From the NCBI GenBank assembly GCA_023441105.1, contig JAEZQX010000358.1, forward strand, positions 1 to 12,062: a DNA stretch of 12,062 nt, read 5' to 3'. The notes under the pieces were generated by a model, which ran no database searches, was not told where the DNA came from, and worked only from the letters and a program-made list of their open reading frames with translations. Positions 1 to 7,965 of the stretch are shown in pieces (position 1 is the first letter of the stretch; every line of letters starts with the position of its first letter). A program made the position numbers and the translations under genes. Source of the DNA: Pseudomonadota bacterium (lineage in GTDB: Bacteria; Pseudomonadota; Gammaproteobacteria; Burkholderiales; Burkholderiaceae).

Positions 1-205
1 CCGCCTTCGTGGCGGGCTTCGCTGCCGGCGCAGTGGCTTTCGGCTTGGCCGCCGGCGCGGTGGACGCGGGTTTCGCCGGCTGCTGCGAGGCGGTGCCGGG
101 ATCGGCCGCGACGGCTGGCGCAGTGCCTGCCAGGCTGCCGATCAGGCAGGCAGCGGCGACGACACGGGCGGCCAGCAGCCTGGCGGCAGGGCGAATCGGG
201 TTCAC
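1..205 (-). CDS. Exported Ala/Pro/Lys-rich protein, N-terminal part only (cut by window edge)
   Basis: The 68 visible codons begin at a GTG (203-205) preceded by a perfect AGGAGG four bases upstream, which decides the start. The N-terminus has arginines at residues 5, 9 and 14, then a hydrophobic stretch (about 15-33) ending in AVAA before Asp35, a good Sec signal peptide with predicted cleavage after Ala34. Cys20 lies inside the hydrophobic stretch, but the preceding AAA is a poor lipobox. After the cleavage site comes a low-complexity Ala/Pro/Lys/Thr-rich linker with repeated PAAKP-type motifs, which often tethers a periplasmic domain to the envelope. The domain that would define function lies outside the window. 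The gene starts 20 bp after the stop of the GspE-type ATPase gene, so it is probably co-transcribed and may serve the same envelope process; that is inference. Existence as a gene is well supported, its function is unknown. Confidence 0.72.
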   Translation of the reverse strand, partial: MNPIRPAARLLAARVVAAACLIGSLAGTAPAVAADPGTASQQPAKPASTAPAAKPKATAPAAKPATKA

Positions 206-225
206 GGCGCCTCCTGGCGGGATGC

Positions 226-2097
226 TCAGCTTTCGATCGGCGGAGCGTTGCGGACGACTTCGTCGACGCTGGTGAGGCCGGATGCGACGCGCATCGCGCC
301 GGCGAGCCGCAACGGCCGCATGCCGGCCTTCATCGCTTGGCGGCGCAAGGCGAGCAGGTCGGGCTGGTCGGTGAGGATCTGGCGGCTCTTCTCGTCGCTG
401 ACCAGGATCTCGTAGAGGCCGGTGCGTCCGCGATAGCCGGTCATGCGGCATTCCATGCAGCCGACCGGACGGTAGACGTGGGCCGGTCGCGGCGCCTTGA
501 ACGGCCGGATCAGGTCGTTCCACGCCTCTTCGGAAATCTCCCCGTCGGGCGTCTTGCAGTGGCGGCACAGCGTGCGCACCAGGCGCTGCGCCATCACGCC
601 GATGAGGGTGGAATTGAGCAGATAGGCCGGCACGCCGAGGTCGAGCAGGCGGGTCACCGCGCTGGGGGCATCGTTGGTGTGCAGCGTCGACAGCACGAGG
701 TGCCCGGTGAGCGCGGCCTGGATGGCCATCTCGGCCGTCTCCAGGTCGCGGATCTCGCCAACCATGATGATGTCCGGATCCTGCCGCATCAACGCCCGGA
801 TGCCGTCGGCAAAGGTCAGGTCGATGCCGTTCTGGACCTGCATCTGGTTGAAGCTCGGCTCGACCATCTCGATCGGATCCTCGACCGTGGTGACATTCAC
901 CTCCTCGGTCGCCAGCTCCTTGAGGGTGGTGTAGAGCGTGGTGGTCTTGCCCGATCCGGTCGGTCCGGTCACCAGCACGATGCCGCTCGGCAACGACGTC
1001 ATCTTCGTCCAGCGGGCGAGATCGTCCCTGGTGAAGCCGAGCTCCTCGAAGTCGCACACCAGCACGTCCGGATCGAAGATCCGCATCACCAGCTTCTCGC
1101 CGAAGGCGGTCGGCATCGTCGACAGCCGCAGCTCGATCTCGCGGCCGGCAACCGTCCGCGTCTTGATCCTGCCGTCCTGCGGCCGGCGCTTCTCCACCAC
1201 GTCCATGCGACCCAGCAGCTTGATGCGGCTGGTCATCGCCGCCAGTACCCCGGGCGGCACCTGGTAGACGTTGTGGAGCACACCGTCGATGCGAAAGCGC
1301 ACCACGCCCAGGTCGCGCCGCGGCTCCATGTGGATGTCGCTCGCCCGCTGCTCGAAGGCGTACTGCCAGAGCCAGTCGACGATGGTGACGATGTGCTGGT
1401 CGTTGGCGTCGAAGCTCTTGCCGCTGCGCCCGAGCTCGACCAGCTGCTCGAAATTGTTCTGGACCGTGCCGCCGCCGTTCTTCTGCGCGCTCTTGATGGT
1501 GCGGGCGAGGCTGAAGAACTCCACCAGGTAGCGCTGCAGCTCGAGCGGGTTGGCGAGGACGGTGCGCACGTCCTTGCGTAGCGTATGCGACAGCTCGCTG
1601 GCCCATTCGGTCACGAACGGCTGCGCGGTGGCGATGACCACCTCGCCCGCGCCGACCTCCAGCGGCAGGATCCGGAAGCGACTGGCATAGGTGCCGGACA
1701 TCACGTCGCCGATGCGCGAGAAGTCGACGCGCAGCGGATCGATGTGGCGGTACTCCATCTTCAGCCGGCCGGCCAGCCATTGGCACAAGGCCTCGAGATC
1801 AAGCGCGCCATGCGGCGGCGCCGCCGACTTGAGCTTGCGGTCCGCGATCACCACCAGCGGATGGCGGTCGGCGGTCGACAGGCTCGCGTCGCGCGACAGG
1901 GTCGCCGCCGTCTCCGGCAGCACCAGGCCGTCCGCGACCAGACCGTTGAGCAGCTCCGCCACTTCCAGCGGCCGGCCGGTCCGGCCGACCGCGGGCCCCT
2001 GGACGGGCAGCGGGACCGACACCTGGACGGGCAGTTGCGGACGCGCGGCGCCGCCGCCCGCGCCGCGTGCCTGGGGAACGGCAACCGGAGTTTCCAT
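226..2097 (-). CDS. GspE/PulE-type secretion or type IV pilus assembly ATPase
   Basis: A 623-residue cytoplasmic hexameric ATPase of the type II secretion/type IV pilus family, which drives pilin or pseudopilin assembly. A Pro/Gly/Ala-rich N-terminal tail (1-45) is followed by an N-terminal regulatory domain of T2SSE_N type (about 45-200). The catalytic part has 'ASDIHMEPR' (252-260), Walker A GPTGSGKT (378-385), an Asp box around VTTVEDPIE (402-410), Walker B DIIMVGEIRD (442-451, Glu448) and a His box TGHLVLSTLHTND (464-476). Four zinc-ligand cysteines form two CxxC pairs (511/514 and 547/550), typical of GspE and PilB and absent from PilT. The open frame extends upstream to 2355, but that part overlaps the VOC gene in another frame; the ATG at 2097 is the sensible start. 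I see no clear Shine-Dalgarno before it. No gspD, gspF or pilin gene is nearby, so GspE, PilB and MshE-like roles cannot be separated. Confidence 0.9.
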   Translation of the reverse strand: METPVAVPQARGAGGGAARPQLPVQVSVPLPVQGPAVGRTGRPLEVAELLNGLVADGLVLPETAATLSRDASLSTADRHPLVVIADRKLKSAAPPHGALDLEALCQWLAGRLKMEYRHIDPLRVDFSRIGDVMSGTYASRFRILPLEVGAGEVVIATAQPFVTEWASELSHTLRKDVRTVLANPLELQRYLVEFFSLARTIKSAQKNGGGTVQNNFEQLVELGRSGKSFDANDQHIVTIVDWLWQYAFEQRASDIHMEPRRDLGVVRFRIDGVLHNVYQVPPGVLAAMTSRIKLLGRMDVVEKRRPQDGRIKTRTVAGREIELRLSTMPTAFGEKLVMRIFDPDVLVCDFEELGFTRDDLARWTKMTSLPSGIVLVTGPTGSGKTTTLYTTLKELATEEVNVTTVEDPIEMVEPSFNQMQVQNGIDLTFADGIRALMRQDPDIIMVGEIRDLETAEMAIQAALTGHLVLSTLHTNDAPSAVTRLLDLGVPAYLLNSTLIGVMAQRLVRTLCRHCKTPDGEISEEAWNDLIRPFKAPRPAHVYRPVGCMECRMTGYRGRTGLYEILVSDEKSRQILTDQPDLLALRRQAMKAGMRPLRLAGAMRVASGLTSVDEVVRNAPPIES

Positions 2098-2144
2098 AGT
2101 TACAACATAGCAGCGCCGGCGACGCTTGCCGCCCGTCGACGGAT

Positions 2145-2160
2145 GGACGGTCTGCCGTCC
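2145..2160 (-). terminator. Hairpin just after the VOC gene, possible weak terminator or attenuator
   Basis: A perfect 6-bp inverted repeat (GGACGG / CCGTCC, 4-base loop) begins 4 bases after the stop codon of the VOC gene and lies in the 67-bp gap before the GspE-type ATPase gene. There is no T-run after it on the minus strand, so it is not a canonical intrinsic terminator. It could weaken read-through between the two genes or only stabilise a 3' end. Confidence 0.3.
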
Positions 2161-2164
2161 GGGA

Positions 2165-2548
2165 TCAGCCGGTGCCGCCGGTGGCGCCGCCGTCTTCGTT
2201 GAACCGCAGCCGGTTGCCGAAGGGATCGGTGACCTGCAGCACGTCCGCGCCCCATGGCGCAGGTTCGATACCCGGGCGCAGGTAGGGATAGTTCCTGGAC
2301 TGCAGCTCGGCATGCAGCCCCAGCAGGCCGGTGGCGCGCACGAACACGGTGGCACCGGGACAGCAGTCGCCGTGATGCTCGGTCAGGTGCAGCACCAGTC
2401 CGTCGCGGCTTACCTGCATGTAGAGCGGTGCGCCGGGTTCGAAGCGGTGCTCCCAGTCGAGCGAAAAGCCGAGGTAGTCGAGATAGAACTCGCGCGCCCG
2501 TTCGACGCTGAAGATGCGCAGCAGCGGTATCGCCTGCTCGACCTTCAT
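2165..2548 (-). CDS. VOC (glyoxalase/bleomycin-resistance-fold) superfamily protein
   Basis: A 127-residue protein of the small VOC-fold type built from two beta-alpha-beta-beta-beta modules. The first module runs from 'AIPLLRIFSVERAREFYLDY' with 'LGFSLDWEH' to 'LVLHLTEHHGD'. The second runs through 'GLHAELQSRNY' to the characteristic closing 'VTDPFGNRLRF'. This pattern matches the 'glyoxalase superfamily' proteins related to bleomycin-binding proteins rather than metal-dependent glyoxalase I; substrate and activity cannot be deduced. The ATG at 2548 has a GAGGG Shine-Dalgarno 6 bases upstream. The gene starts 46 bp after the thiolase stop on the same strand, suggesting one transcript. It could act on a small metabolite linked to acyl-CoA metabolism, but it does not look like methylmalonyl-CoA epimerase, and a link to the thiolase is only positional. 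Confidence 0.85.
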   Translation of the reverse strand: MKVEQAIPLLRIFSVERAREFYLDYLGFSLDWEHRFEPGAPLYMQVSRDGLVLHLTEHHGDCCPGATVFVRATGLLGLHAELQSRNYPYLRPGIEPAPWGADVLQVTDPFGNRLRFNEDGGATGGTG

Positions 2549-2594
2549 GGACGACCCTCGGCCGGTCCGACCGGCGGCAGCACCGCCGGCGACA

Positions 2595-3779
2595 TCAGGC
2601 CCGCTCGAACACCGCGGCGATGCCCTGCCCGCCGCCGATGCACATCGTCACCAGCGCGTAGCGCCCGCCGGTGCGCTGCAGCTCGTGCACCGCCTTGGTG
2701 GTGATGATCGCGCCGGTGGCACCGACCGGATGGCCGATCGAGATGCCGCTGCCGTTGGGGTTGACCTTCTCGGGGTCGAAGTCGAGCTCCTTGGCGACGG
2801 CACAGGCCTGGGCGGCGAACGCCTCGTTGGCTTCGATGAGGTCGAGGTCCGAGACCTTGAGCCCGGCCTTCTTGAGCGCAATGCGGCTCGCCGGTACCGG
2901 GCCGATGCCCATGTAGAGCGGCTCGACCCCGGCATGGCCGTAGCTGACCAGCCGGGCGAGCGGCTTCAGGTTGCGCCGGGCCGCCTCGGCCGCTTCCATC
3001 AGCACCACCGCCGCAGCGCCGTCGTTGATGCCGGATGCATTGCCGGCGGTAACCGAGCCATCCTTCTGGAACACCGCGCGCAGTCCGGCGAGGCTCTCCA
3101 CGGTCACGTCGTCGCGCACGTGCTCGTCGGCGGCGAACATCACCGTCTTGCGCCTGACGGTCGTCTCCACCGGCACGACCTGCGACTCGAAGCGGCCTTC
3201 CTTCCAGGCCCGCGCCGCGCGCCGATGGCTTTGCGCCGCCAGCTGGTCCTGCGCCTCGCGACTGATCTCGTAGCGCGCGGCCACGTTCTCGGCCGTGATG
3301 CCCATGTGTACCGCGTCGAACGGATCCGACAACGCGCCCACCAGCATGTCGACCACCTTCGCATCGCCCATGCGGGCGCCCCAGCGGTTGCTGGGCAGGA
3401 TGTAGGGCGCCCGGCTCATCGATTCCGCGCCGCCGCCGATGGCGACGTCGGTGTCGCCCAGCAGGATCGCCTGCGCGGCCGAGACGATCGCCTGCAGGCC
3501 GCTGCCGCACAGGCGATTGACGTTTGCCGCCGCCACTTCCTGCGGCAGGCCGGCATTGAGCGCGCCGACCCGCGACAGGTACAGGTCGCGAGGCTCGGTG
3601 TTGATGACATGCCCCAGGAACACGTGGCCGACCGCCGCCGGCTCGACCTTCGCGCGCGCCAGGGACTCCTTGATCACCAACGCGGCAAGGTCGCAAGGTG
3701 GAACGTCCTTCAACGATCCCCCGAAATCCCCGACCCCGGTCCGCACCGCGCTGACCAGGACGACTTCACGCTTGCTCAT
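2595..3779 (-). CDS. bktB: Acetyl-CoA C-acyltransferase (beta-ketothiolase, BktB-like)
   Basis: A 394-residue cytoplasmic thiolase that condenses two acyl-CoAs to a 3-ketoacyl-CoA or cleaves it; in polyhydroxyalkanoate producers BktB makes 3-ketovaleryl-CoA and acetoacetyl-CoA. The nucleophilic Cys91 sits in NRLCGSGLQA, followed by 'GGGAESMSRAPY' (115-126), HMG with Met159, NEAF (318-321), the catalytic His350 in 'GSGISIGHPVGATGA' and Cys380 in MCIGGGQG. Length and spacing match biosynthetic thiolases (PhaA numbering Cys89/His348/Cys378, shifted by two). Long stretches match what I remember of Cupriavidus necator BktB, hence the symbol; a degradative or PhaA role remains possible. The ATG at 3779 has GGAG six bases upstream. 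No phaB or phaC is present. The 159-bp gap upstream (3780-3938) holds short GC-rich inverted repeats (for example 3819-3831 and 3866-3882) but no convincing promoter. Confidence 0.93.
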   Translation of the reverse strand: MSKREVVLVSAVRTGVGDFGGSLKDVPPCDLAALVIKESLARAKVEPAAVGHVFLGHVINTEPRDLYLSRVGALNAGLPQEVAAANVNRLCGSGLQAIVSAAQAILLGDTDVAIGGGAESMSRAPYILPSNRWGARMGDAKVVDMLVGALSDPFDAVHMGITAENVAARYEISREAQDQLAAQSHRRAARAWKEGRFESQVVPVETTVRRKTVMFAADEHVRDDVTVESLAGLRAVFQKDGSVTAGNASGINDGAAAVVLMEAAEAARRNLKPLARLVSYGHAGVEPLYMGIGPVPASRIALKKAGLKVSDLDLIEANEAFAAQACAVAKELDFDPEKVNPNGSGISIGHPVGATGAIITTKAVHELQRTGGRYALVTMCIGGGQGIAAVFERA

Positions 3780-3938
3780 GGCTGCTCCTTCGCTTCGTTC
3801 GCCCGGAAGTCCGATGCCGGCTCCCGGAGCCTGGCGCCAAGTTTACTCGACCGCTGCGCGGTACCGCCGGCAGGACGCCGGCATCCCGGCAGGCACAGCC
3901 GCGTCGCATCCATCGCTCCGCCGGCGGCCGGCCCGATG

Positions 3939-4679
3939 CTATCGGACCGGAGTCAGCGAAGCGCGGATGGTCTTCGCCCAGCCGCGCGCCGGCAGGCCAT
4001 AGCGCGCCTTGACATGGTCGGCGCGCTCGAACAGCTCGCGGCGGTCCACCCGCAGCGGTGGGCCCTTGAGCGCCACGACCACCAGGTTGCCCTCCTCCCT
4101 CGGAGCCAGCGTGACGACCTCGTCGAAGACCGAGCGGATGCGCGCCAGGCTGCGCTTGAAGGAAGCATGCCGGCCGAAGAGGTTGACCGTCATCACGCCC
4201 GGTTCCGCCAGTGCCGCATGGCAGTGACCATAGAACGCCTCGCTGTCGAGCACCGGTCCGGCGGCATCCTGGTCGTAGAGATCGACCTGGACCACGCCGA
4301 AGCGTCCCCGCACCCTTGGCCGTGCGACGTAGACGCCGGCATCGGCGCGGACGATGTCGAGCCGCTCGTCGGGCTGCGGCAGCTTGAACCAGCGGTGCGC
4401 CGCCGCGATGACGACCCCGCTGACCTCGACCACGGTGATCTCGGAGCCGCGGCAGTGGCGGTGGCAGAACCGGGTGAGCGACCCGGCGCCCAGGCCCAGT
4501 TGCAGGATCCGGGGCGGCGGCTCGAGGAACAGCAGCCAGGACATCATGTCCTTGACGTAGGCCAGCTCCAGCGATACCGGGTCCGACAGTCGCATCGCGC
4601 CCTGCACCCAGGGGCTGCCGAAGTGCAGGAAGCGGATGCCGTCCTGCTCGGAGAACGTGATCGCAGGCTGCGGATCCAC
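3939..4679 (-). CDS. Spermidine-synthase-like SAM-fold protein
   Basis: A 246-residue protein with a class I SAM-methyltransferase fold of the spermidine synthase (polyamine aminopropyltransferase) type. Visible elements are the nucleotide-binding loop ILQLGLGAGSLT (58-69), the acidic end of the next strand VVEV (Glu85), the RADA turn (Asp112) and VVQVDLYDQDA (129-139). The last keeps a D-x-x-D pair (Asp133, Asp136) where true spermidine synthases have a DSSDP-like catalytic motif, but without the SSDP context, so aminopropyl transfer is uncertain. Many bacterial genomes carry such stand-alone members annotated only as 'spermidine synthase' or methyltransferase. The start is a GTG at 4679, only 2 bp after the htpG stop (TAG-GA-GTG), so translation probably depends on reinitiation by ribosomes finishing htpG. 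No in-frame alternative with a better Shine-Dalgarno was seen. Confidence 0.8.
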   Translation of the reverse strand: MDPQPAITFSEQDGIRFLHFGSPWVQGAMRLSDPVSLELAYVKDMMSWLLFLEPPPRILQLGLGAGSLTRFCHRHCRGSEITVVEVSGVVIAAAHRWFKLPQPDERLDIVRADAGVYVARPRVRGRFGVVQVDLYDQDAAGPVLDSEAFYGHCHAALAEPGVMTVNLFGRHASFKRSLARIRSVFDEVVTLAPREEGNLVVVALKGPPLRVDRRELFERADHVKARYGLPARGWAKTIRASLTPVR

Positions 4680-4681
4680 TC

Positions 4682-6757
4682 CTAGCGCGACGCCATGGAA
4701 AGCGCCAGCAGCAGGTCGTTCATCCGCTTGACGAACCCGGCGGGATCATCCAGCTTGCCGCCCTCGGCGAGCAGCGCCTGGTCGAACAGCAGGCTCGACC
4801 AGTCGTCGAAGCGCGCGCTGGTTTCCGAAGGCAGCTGCTTGACCAGCGGATGCTGGGGATTGATCTCGAGGATCGGCCTGCGCTCGGGCGCCTGCTGCCC
4901 GGCCTGCTTGAGCAGGCGCTCGAGCGTGCCGCTGATGTCGCCTTCGGCGGTGACCAGGCAGGATGCCGAGTCGGTGAGCCGGTCGCTCACCCGCACTTCC
5001 TTGACCCGCTCCCCGAGCGACTTGGCGATGCGCTCGGTCAGCTCCTTGAATTCCCCGGCCACGGCTTCGGTCTTCTTGCGCTCCTCCTCGTCGGCGAGCT
5101 TGCCGAGGTCGAGCGAACCGCGCGATACCGACACCAGCGGCGTGCCGTCGAACTCGGTGAGGAACGAGAGCATCCATTCGTCGACCCGGTCGCACAGCAG
5201 CAGGACCTCGATGCCCTTCTTGCGGAAGATCTCGAGGTGCGGGCTGTTCCTGGCTGCCGCCAGCGTCTCCGCGGTCACGTAGTAGATCGACGCCTGGCCG
5301 GACTTCATCCGCGCCTTGTAGGTGGCGAGCGATACGAGCCGGTCGGCATCGGCATCGCCCGTCGCTTCGTGCGCCGCCGCGCCTGCGGCCTCCGCCTCTG
5401 CTGCCTTGGCCTCGGCTGGCTTCGCTTCGTCCGGCGATTCACCGACCTCGCCCTGTTCGGCAGCCGGGCCCGCCGGCGGCTTGGCGGGGGCATCCACCGT
5501 GCTGTTGAAGCGCAGCAGCGCGGCGATGCGCGCCTGGTTGCCGATGTCCTCGCCGATGCCCTCCTTGAGCACCTGCCCGAACTCCCGCCAGAACACCGAA
5601 TAGTCCGCGGGTCGGTTCTCGGCCATGTCCTCGAGCATCGACAGGACGCGCTTGGCGCAGCCTTCGCGAATCGCCTTGACGTCGCGGCTTTCCTGCAGGA
5701 TCTCGCGCGACACGTTGAGCGGCAGGTCGTTGGAATCGATCACGCCCTTGACGAACCGCAGGTACGCCGGCATGAGCTGCTCGGCATCGGCCATGATGAA
5801 CACGCGCCGGACATAGAGCCGGAGGCCGTGGCGCTGCTGGCGGTCCCAGATGTCGAAGGGCGCGCGCCGGGGCACGAACAGGAGCTGCGTGTATTCGGTG
5901 CGGCCCTCGACCCGGTTGTGGGTGTAGGCGAGCGGCGCATCGCTGTCGCCGCTGAGATGCCGGTAGAACTCGTGGTAGTCGTTCTCGGCCAGCTCGTTCT
6001 TCGGCCGCAGCCACAGCGCCCGCGCCTGGTTGACCGTCTCCCATTCGTCGGTCTCGACCATCTTCTGCTGGTCCTTGTCCCACTGCGCCTTCTTCATCCG
6101 GATCGGCAGCGAGATGTGGTCGGAGTAGTTGCGCACGATGCCGCGCAGCTTGTAGTCCTCGAGCAGCGAGTCGTACTCGTGGCCGTTGTCGGCATCCGCC
6201 TCGTTGTCGCGCAGGTAGAGCGTGACATCGGTGCCGCGCGCCGACCGCTCGATGGTTTCGACGGTGAAGTCGCCGGTGCCTTCGGAGCTCCAGCGCACGC
6301 CCTGGTCGGCAGGCAGCCCGGCACGGCGGCTCTCCACCACCACCCGCTTCGCGACGATGAAGGACGAATAGAAACCGACGCCGAACTGGCCGATCAGGTT
6401 CGAATCCTTGGCCGCGTCGCCGGTGAGCCGGCTGAAGAACTCGCGCGTGCCGGATCGGGCGATGGTGCCCAGGTTGGCGATCGCCTCCTCGCGGCTGAGG
6501 CCGACGCCGTTGTCCGAGATGCGGATGGTCCGGGCGTCGCGATCGACGCTGATCCGGATGCCGAGCTCCGCATCGCCCTCGTAGAGCTTGTCGTTGTCGA
6601 TCGCCTCGAAGCGCAGCTTGTCGCAGGCGTCGGAGGCGTTCGAGATCAGCTCCCGCAGGAAGATTTCGCGGTTGCTGTAGAGCGCGTGGATCATGAGGTC
6701 GAGCAACTGCCTGACCTCGGTCTGGAAGCCGAGTGTTTGTTTGCCGGATTCTGTCAT
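4682..6757 (-). CDS. htpG: Molecular chaperone HtpG (bacterial Hsp90)
   Basis: A 691-residue ATP-dependent cytosolic Hsp90 dimer that remodels client proteins, often with DnaK. The N-terminal GHKL ATPase domain shows [16 protein letters not shown] (29-44, catalytic Glu36), DNGVG (82-86), the lid region LGTIARSGT (96-104) and [10 protein letters not shown] (123-132). The middle domain carries NVSREILQ (348-355) with Arg351, the likely ATP-contacting arginine. The C-terminal dimerisation domain follows from about residue 560, with no MEEVD tail, as expected in bacteria. The protein is about 65 residues longer than E. coli HtpG (624). Most of the excess is an Ala/Glu/Pro-rich insert at about 421-474, inside the middle domain just before [10 protein letters not shown]. 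The ATG at 6757 has only a weak AGAAG upstream. A TACAAT hexamer 75-80 bp upstream could be a promoter -10; no sigma-32-type CCCCAT element was seen. Confidence 0.98.
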   Translation of the reverse strand: MTESGKQTLGFQTEVRQLLDLMIHALYSNREIFLRELISNASDACDKLRFEAIDNDKLYEGDAELGIRISVDRDARTIRISDNGVGLSREEAIANLGTIARSGTREFFSRLTGDAAKDSNLIGQFGVGFYSSFIVAKRVVVESRRAGLPADQGVRWSSEGTGDFTVETIERSARGTDVTLYLRDNEADADNGHEYDSLLEDYKLRGIVRNYSDHISLPIRMKKAQWDKDQQKMVETDEWETVNQARALWLRPKNELAENDYHEFYRHLSGDSDAPLAYTHNRVEGRTEYTQLLFVPRRAPFDIWDRQQRHGLRLYVRRVFIMADAEQLMPAYLRFVKGVIDSNDLPLNVSREILQESRDVKAIREGCAKRVLSMLEDMAENRPADYSVFWREFGQVLKEGIGEDIGNQARIAALLRFNSTVDAPAKPPAGPAAEQGEVGESPDEAKPAEAKAAEAEAAGAAAHEATGDADADRLVSLATYKARMKSGQASIYYVTAETLAAARNSPHLEIFRKKGIEVLLLCDRVDEWMLSFLTEFDGTPLVSVSRGSLDLGKLADEEERKKTEAVAGEFKELTERIAKSLGERVKEVRVSDRLTDSASCLVTAEGDISGTLERLLKQAGQQAPERRPILEINPQHPLVKQLPSETSARFDDWSSLLFDQALLAEGGKLDDPAGFVKRMNDLLLALSMASR

Positions 6758-6831
6758 CGCTTCTGTTGCCTGGTCTGTTGTCGGATCGGTCCACCGGTCG
6801 CGGATCTGCGCCCGTCGACGCCTTGGCGATG

Positions 6832-6837
6832 ATTGTA
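6832..6837 (-). promoter_or_regulatory. Candidate -10 element (TACAAT) for htpG in the divergent htpG/glk gap
   Basis: The 169-bp gap between the divergent htpG and glk starts contains one AT-rich patch, which reads TACAAT on the htpG strand (5 of 6 matches to TATAAT). It would give a leader of roughly 70 bases. No good -35 hexamer lies 16-18 bp upstream, so this is a tentative call. I see no convincing promoter for glk on the plus strand. Confidence 0.25.
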
Positions 6838-6926
6838 GTCAACGTGCGCCGGCAAGCGCGCCGCCGCGGTCGGCCGCCGCCCCGGTCGCCCCTCCGACGC
6901 GCCGGCAGGCATGGCATCATCGGGCG

Positions 6927-7949
6927 ATGGACGGCTGGAAATACCCCACCCTGCTCGCCGACGTCGGCGGCACCAACATCCGTTTCGCGATCTGCCGGGC
7001 TGCGCATGCCGCCCCCGATCTCCTGCGGGTGCTGCCCACCGCCGCCCACGGCAGCCTCGCCGAGGCCGCCGAGGCCTACCTGGCGCTGGTCGGGCAGGCT
7101 GCCGGCGCTTTCGCCCCCCCGGCCAGCGCGGCCTGCGCGGTTGCCACGCCGATTGCCGCCGCCCGGACCCGGCCGGTGCGGCTGACCAACACCGACTTCA
7201 CCATCGACGGGCGCGACCTGATCGACCGGCTGGGCCTCGAGTCGCTGTGGCTGGTCAACGACTTCGAGGCGCTGGCCTGGTCGCTGCCGACGTTGCGGAC
7301 GGACGAGCTCCAGGTGATCGGCACCCTTGCGCCGGCCATGGACGCCACCATGGCGGTGATCGGACCGGGCACCGGCATGGGCTGCGCCGGGCTCCTGCGC
7401 AACGCCGCCGGCTGGCATGCGATCCCCGGCGAAGGCGGCCATGTCACGCTGTCCGGGCGCACGGCCTTCGAGCGCGAGGTGCTGGCGGCGGCCGCCGAAC
7501 AGATGGACCACGTGTCCGCCGAGAAGCTGCTCTCCGGCATCGGCATGCCGTTGCTGTTCCGGGCGGTGGCGCGAGTCCGCGGCCATGATGCCGCGCTGCG
7601 GCCGCTGCCCTCGCCCCGCGAGATCACCGACGCAGCGGTGGCTGGCGACGATGCCCTCTGCCGCGAGGTCGTCGCCACCTTCTGCGCCCTGCTGGGCGTC
7701 TATGCCGGCAACGTTGCCCTGACGTTCGGCGCCGCAGGGGGCGTGCTGATCGGCGGCGGCATCACCGCGCACATCAGCGACCTCCTCGCGCACGGCGACT
7801 TTCGTCGGCGCTTCGAGGACAAGGGCCGGTTCGGCGGCTACCTCGGGGCCATCGGCACCGCCCGCATCACCCGCGACCAGCCGGCGCTGGACGGGCTGGT
7901 GCATGCCCTGGGCTCGGCGCTGTCGAGCCTGCCGGTGCAGCGGGCCTAG
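6927..7949 (+). CDS. glk: Glucokinase
   Basis: A 340-residue cytoplasmic kinase of the bacterial glucokinase (Glk, PF02685-type) family, which phosphorylates glucose to glucose-6-phosphate with ATP. It shows the phosphate-1 motif LLADVGGTNIRFAI (9-22), LTNTDF (86-91), the catalytic-base motif LVNDFEA (109-115, Asp112), the adenosine/phosphate-2 loop VIGPGTGMG (144-152), the sugar-binding motif PGEGGHVTL (167-175, Glu169 and His172), HVSAEKLLSG (195-204) and a final glycine-rich GGVLIGGGI (271-279). It is slightly longer than E. coli Glk (321) because of a C-terminal extension. The ATG at 6927 opens the conserved sequence directly; the reading frame continues upstream but only into the htpG leader. 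The Shine-Dalgarno is weak. It is the only plus-strand gene here, divergent from htpG and convergent with the hydrolase gene, so it is probably monocistronic. Confidence 0.95.
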   Translation: MDGWKYPTLLADVGGTNIRFAICRAAHAAPDLLRVLPTAAHGSLAEAAEAYLALVGQAAGAFAPPASAACAVATPIAAARTRPVRLTNTDFTIDGRDLIDRLGLESLWLVNDFEALAWSLPTLRTDELQVIGTLAPAMDATMAVIGPGTGMGCAGLLRNAAGWHAIPGEGGHVTLSGRTAFEREVLAAAAEQMDHVSAEKLLSGIGMPLLFRAVARVRGHDAALRPLPSPREITDAAVAGDDALCREVVATFCALLGVYAGNVALTFGAAGGVLIGGGITAHISDLLAHGDFRRRFEDKGRFGGYLGAIGTARITRDQPALDGLVHALGSALSSLPVQRA

Positions 7950-7963
7950 GATCCTGCACCGGC
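7931..7963. terminator. Perfect 10-bp inverted repeat spanning the glk stop codon
   Basis: GCCGGTGCAG (7931-7940) is followed after 13 bases by its exact reverse complement CTGCACCGGC (7954-7963). The glk stop TAG (7947-7949) lies in the loop. The repeat is symmetrical and sits between convergent genes, so it could act on either strand. It lacks a T-run, which argues for a Rho-assisted or RNA-stability role rather than a classic intrinsic terminator. Confidence 0.45.
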
Positions 7964-7965
7964 TC

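Noticed and set aside
337..1581. A 414-codon plus-strand open frame opposite the secretion ATPase gene
   Set aside because: Antisense shadow; the minus strand carries Walker A, Walker B and zinc motifs in order.
2098..2355. N-terminal extension of the secretion ATPase up to 2355
   Set aside because: It overlaps the VOC gene out of frame, is Cys/Pro/Arg-rich and unlike the family; the ATG at 2097 is preferred.
2514..4685. A 723-codon plus-strand open frame opposite bktB and the spermidine-synthase-like gene
   Set aside because: Antisense shadow: Arg/His/Ala-rich product with no recognisable domain, over two clearly real genes.
4850..6832. A 660-codon plus-strand open frame opposite htpG
   Set aside because: Antisense shadow of the htpG reading frame; no motifs of its own.
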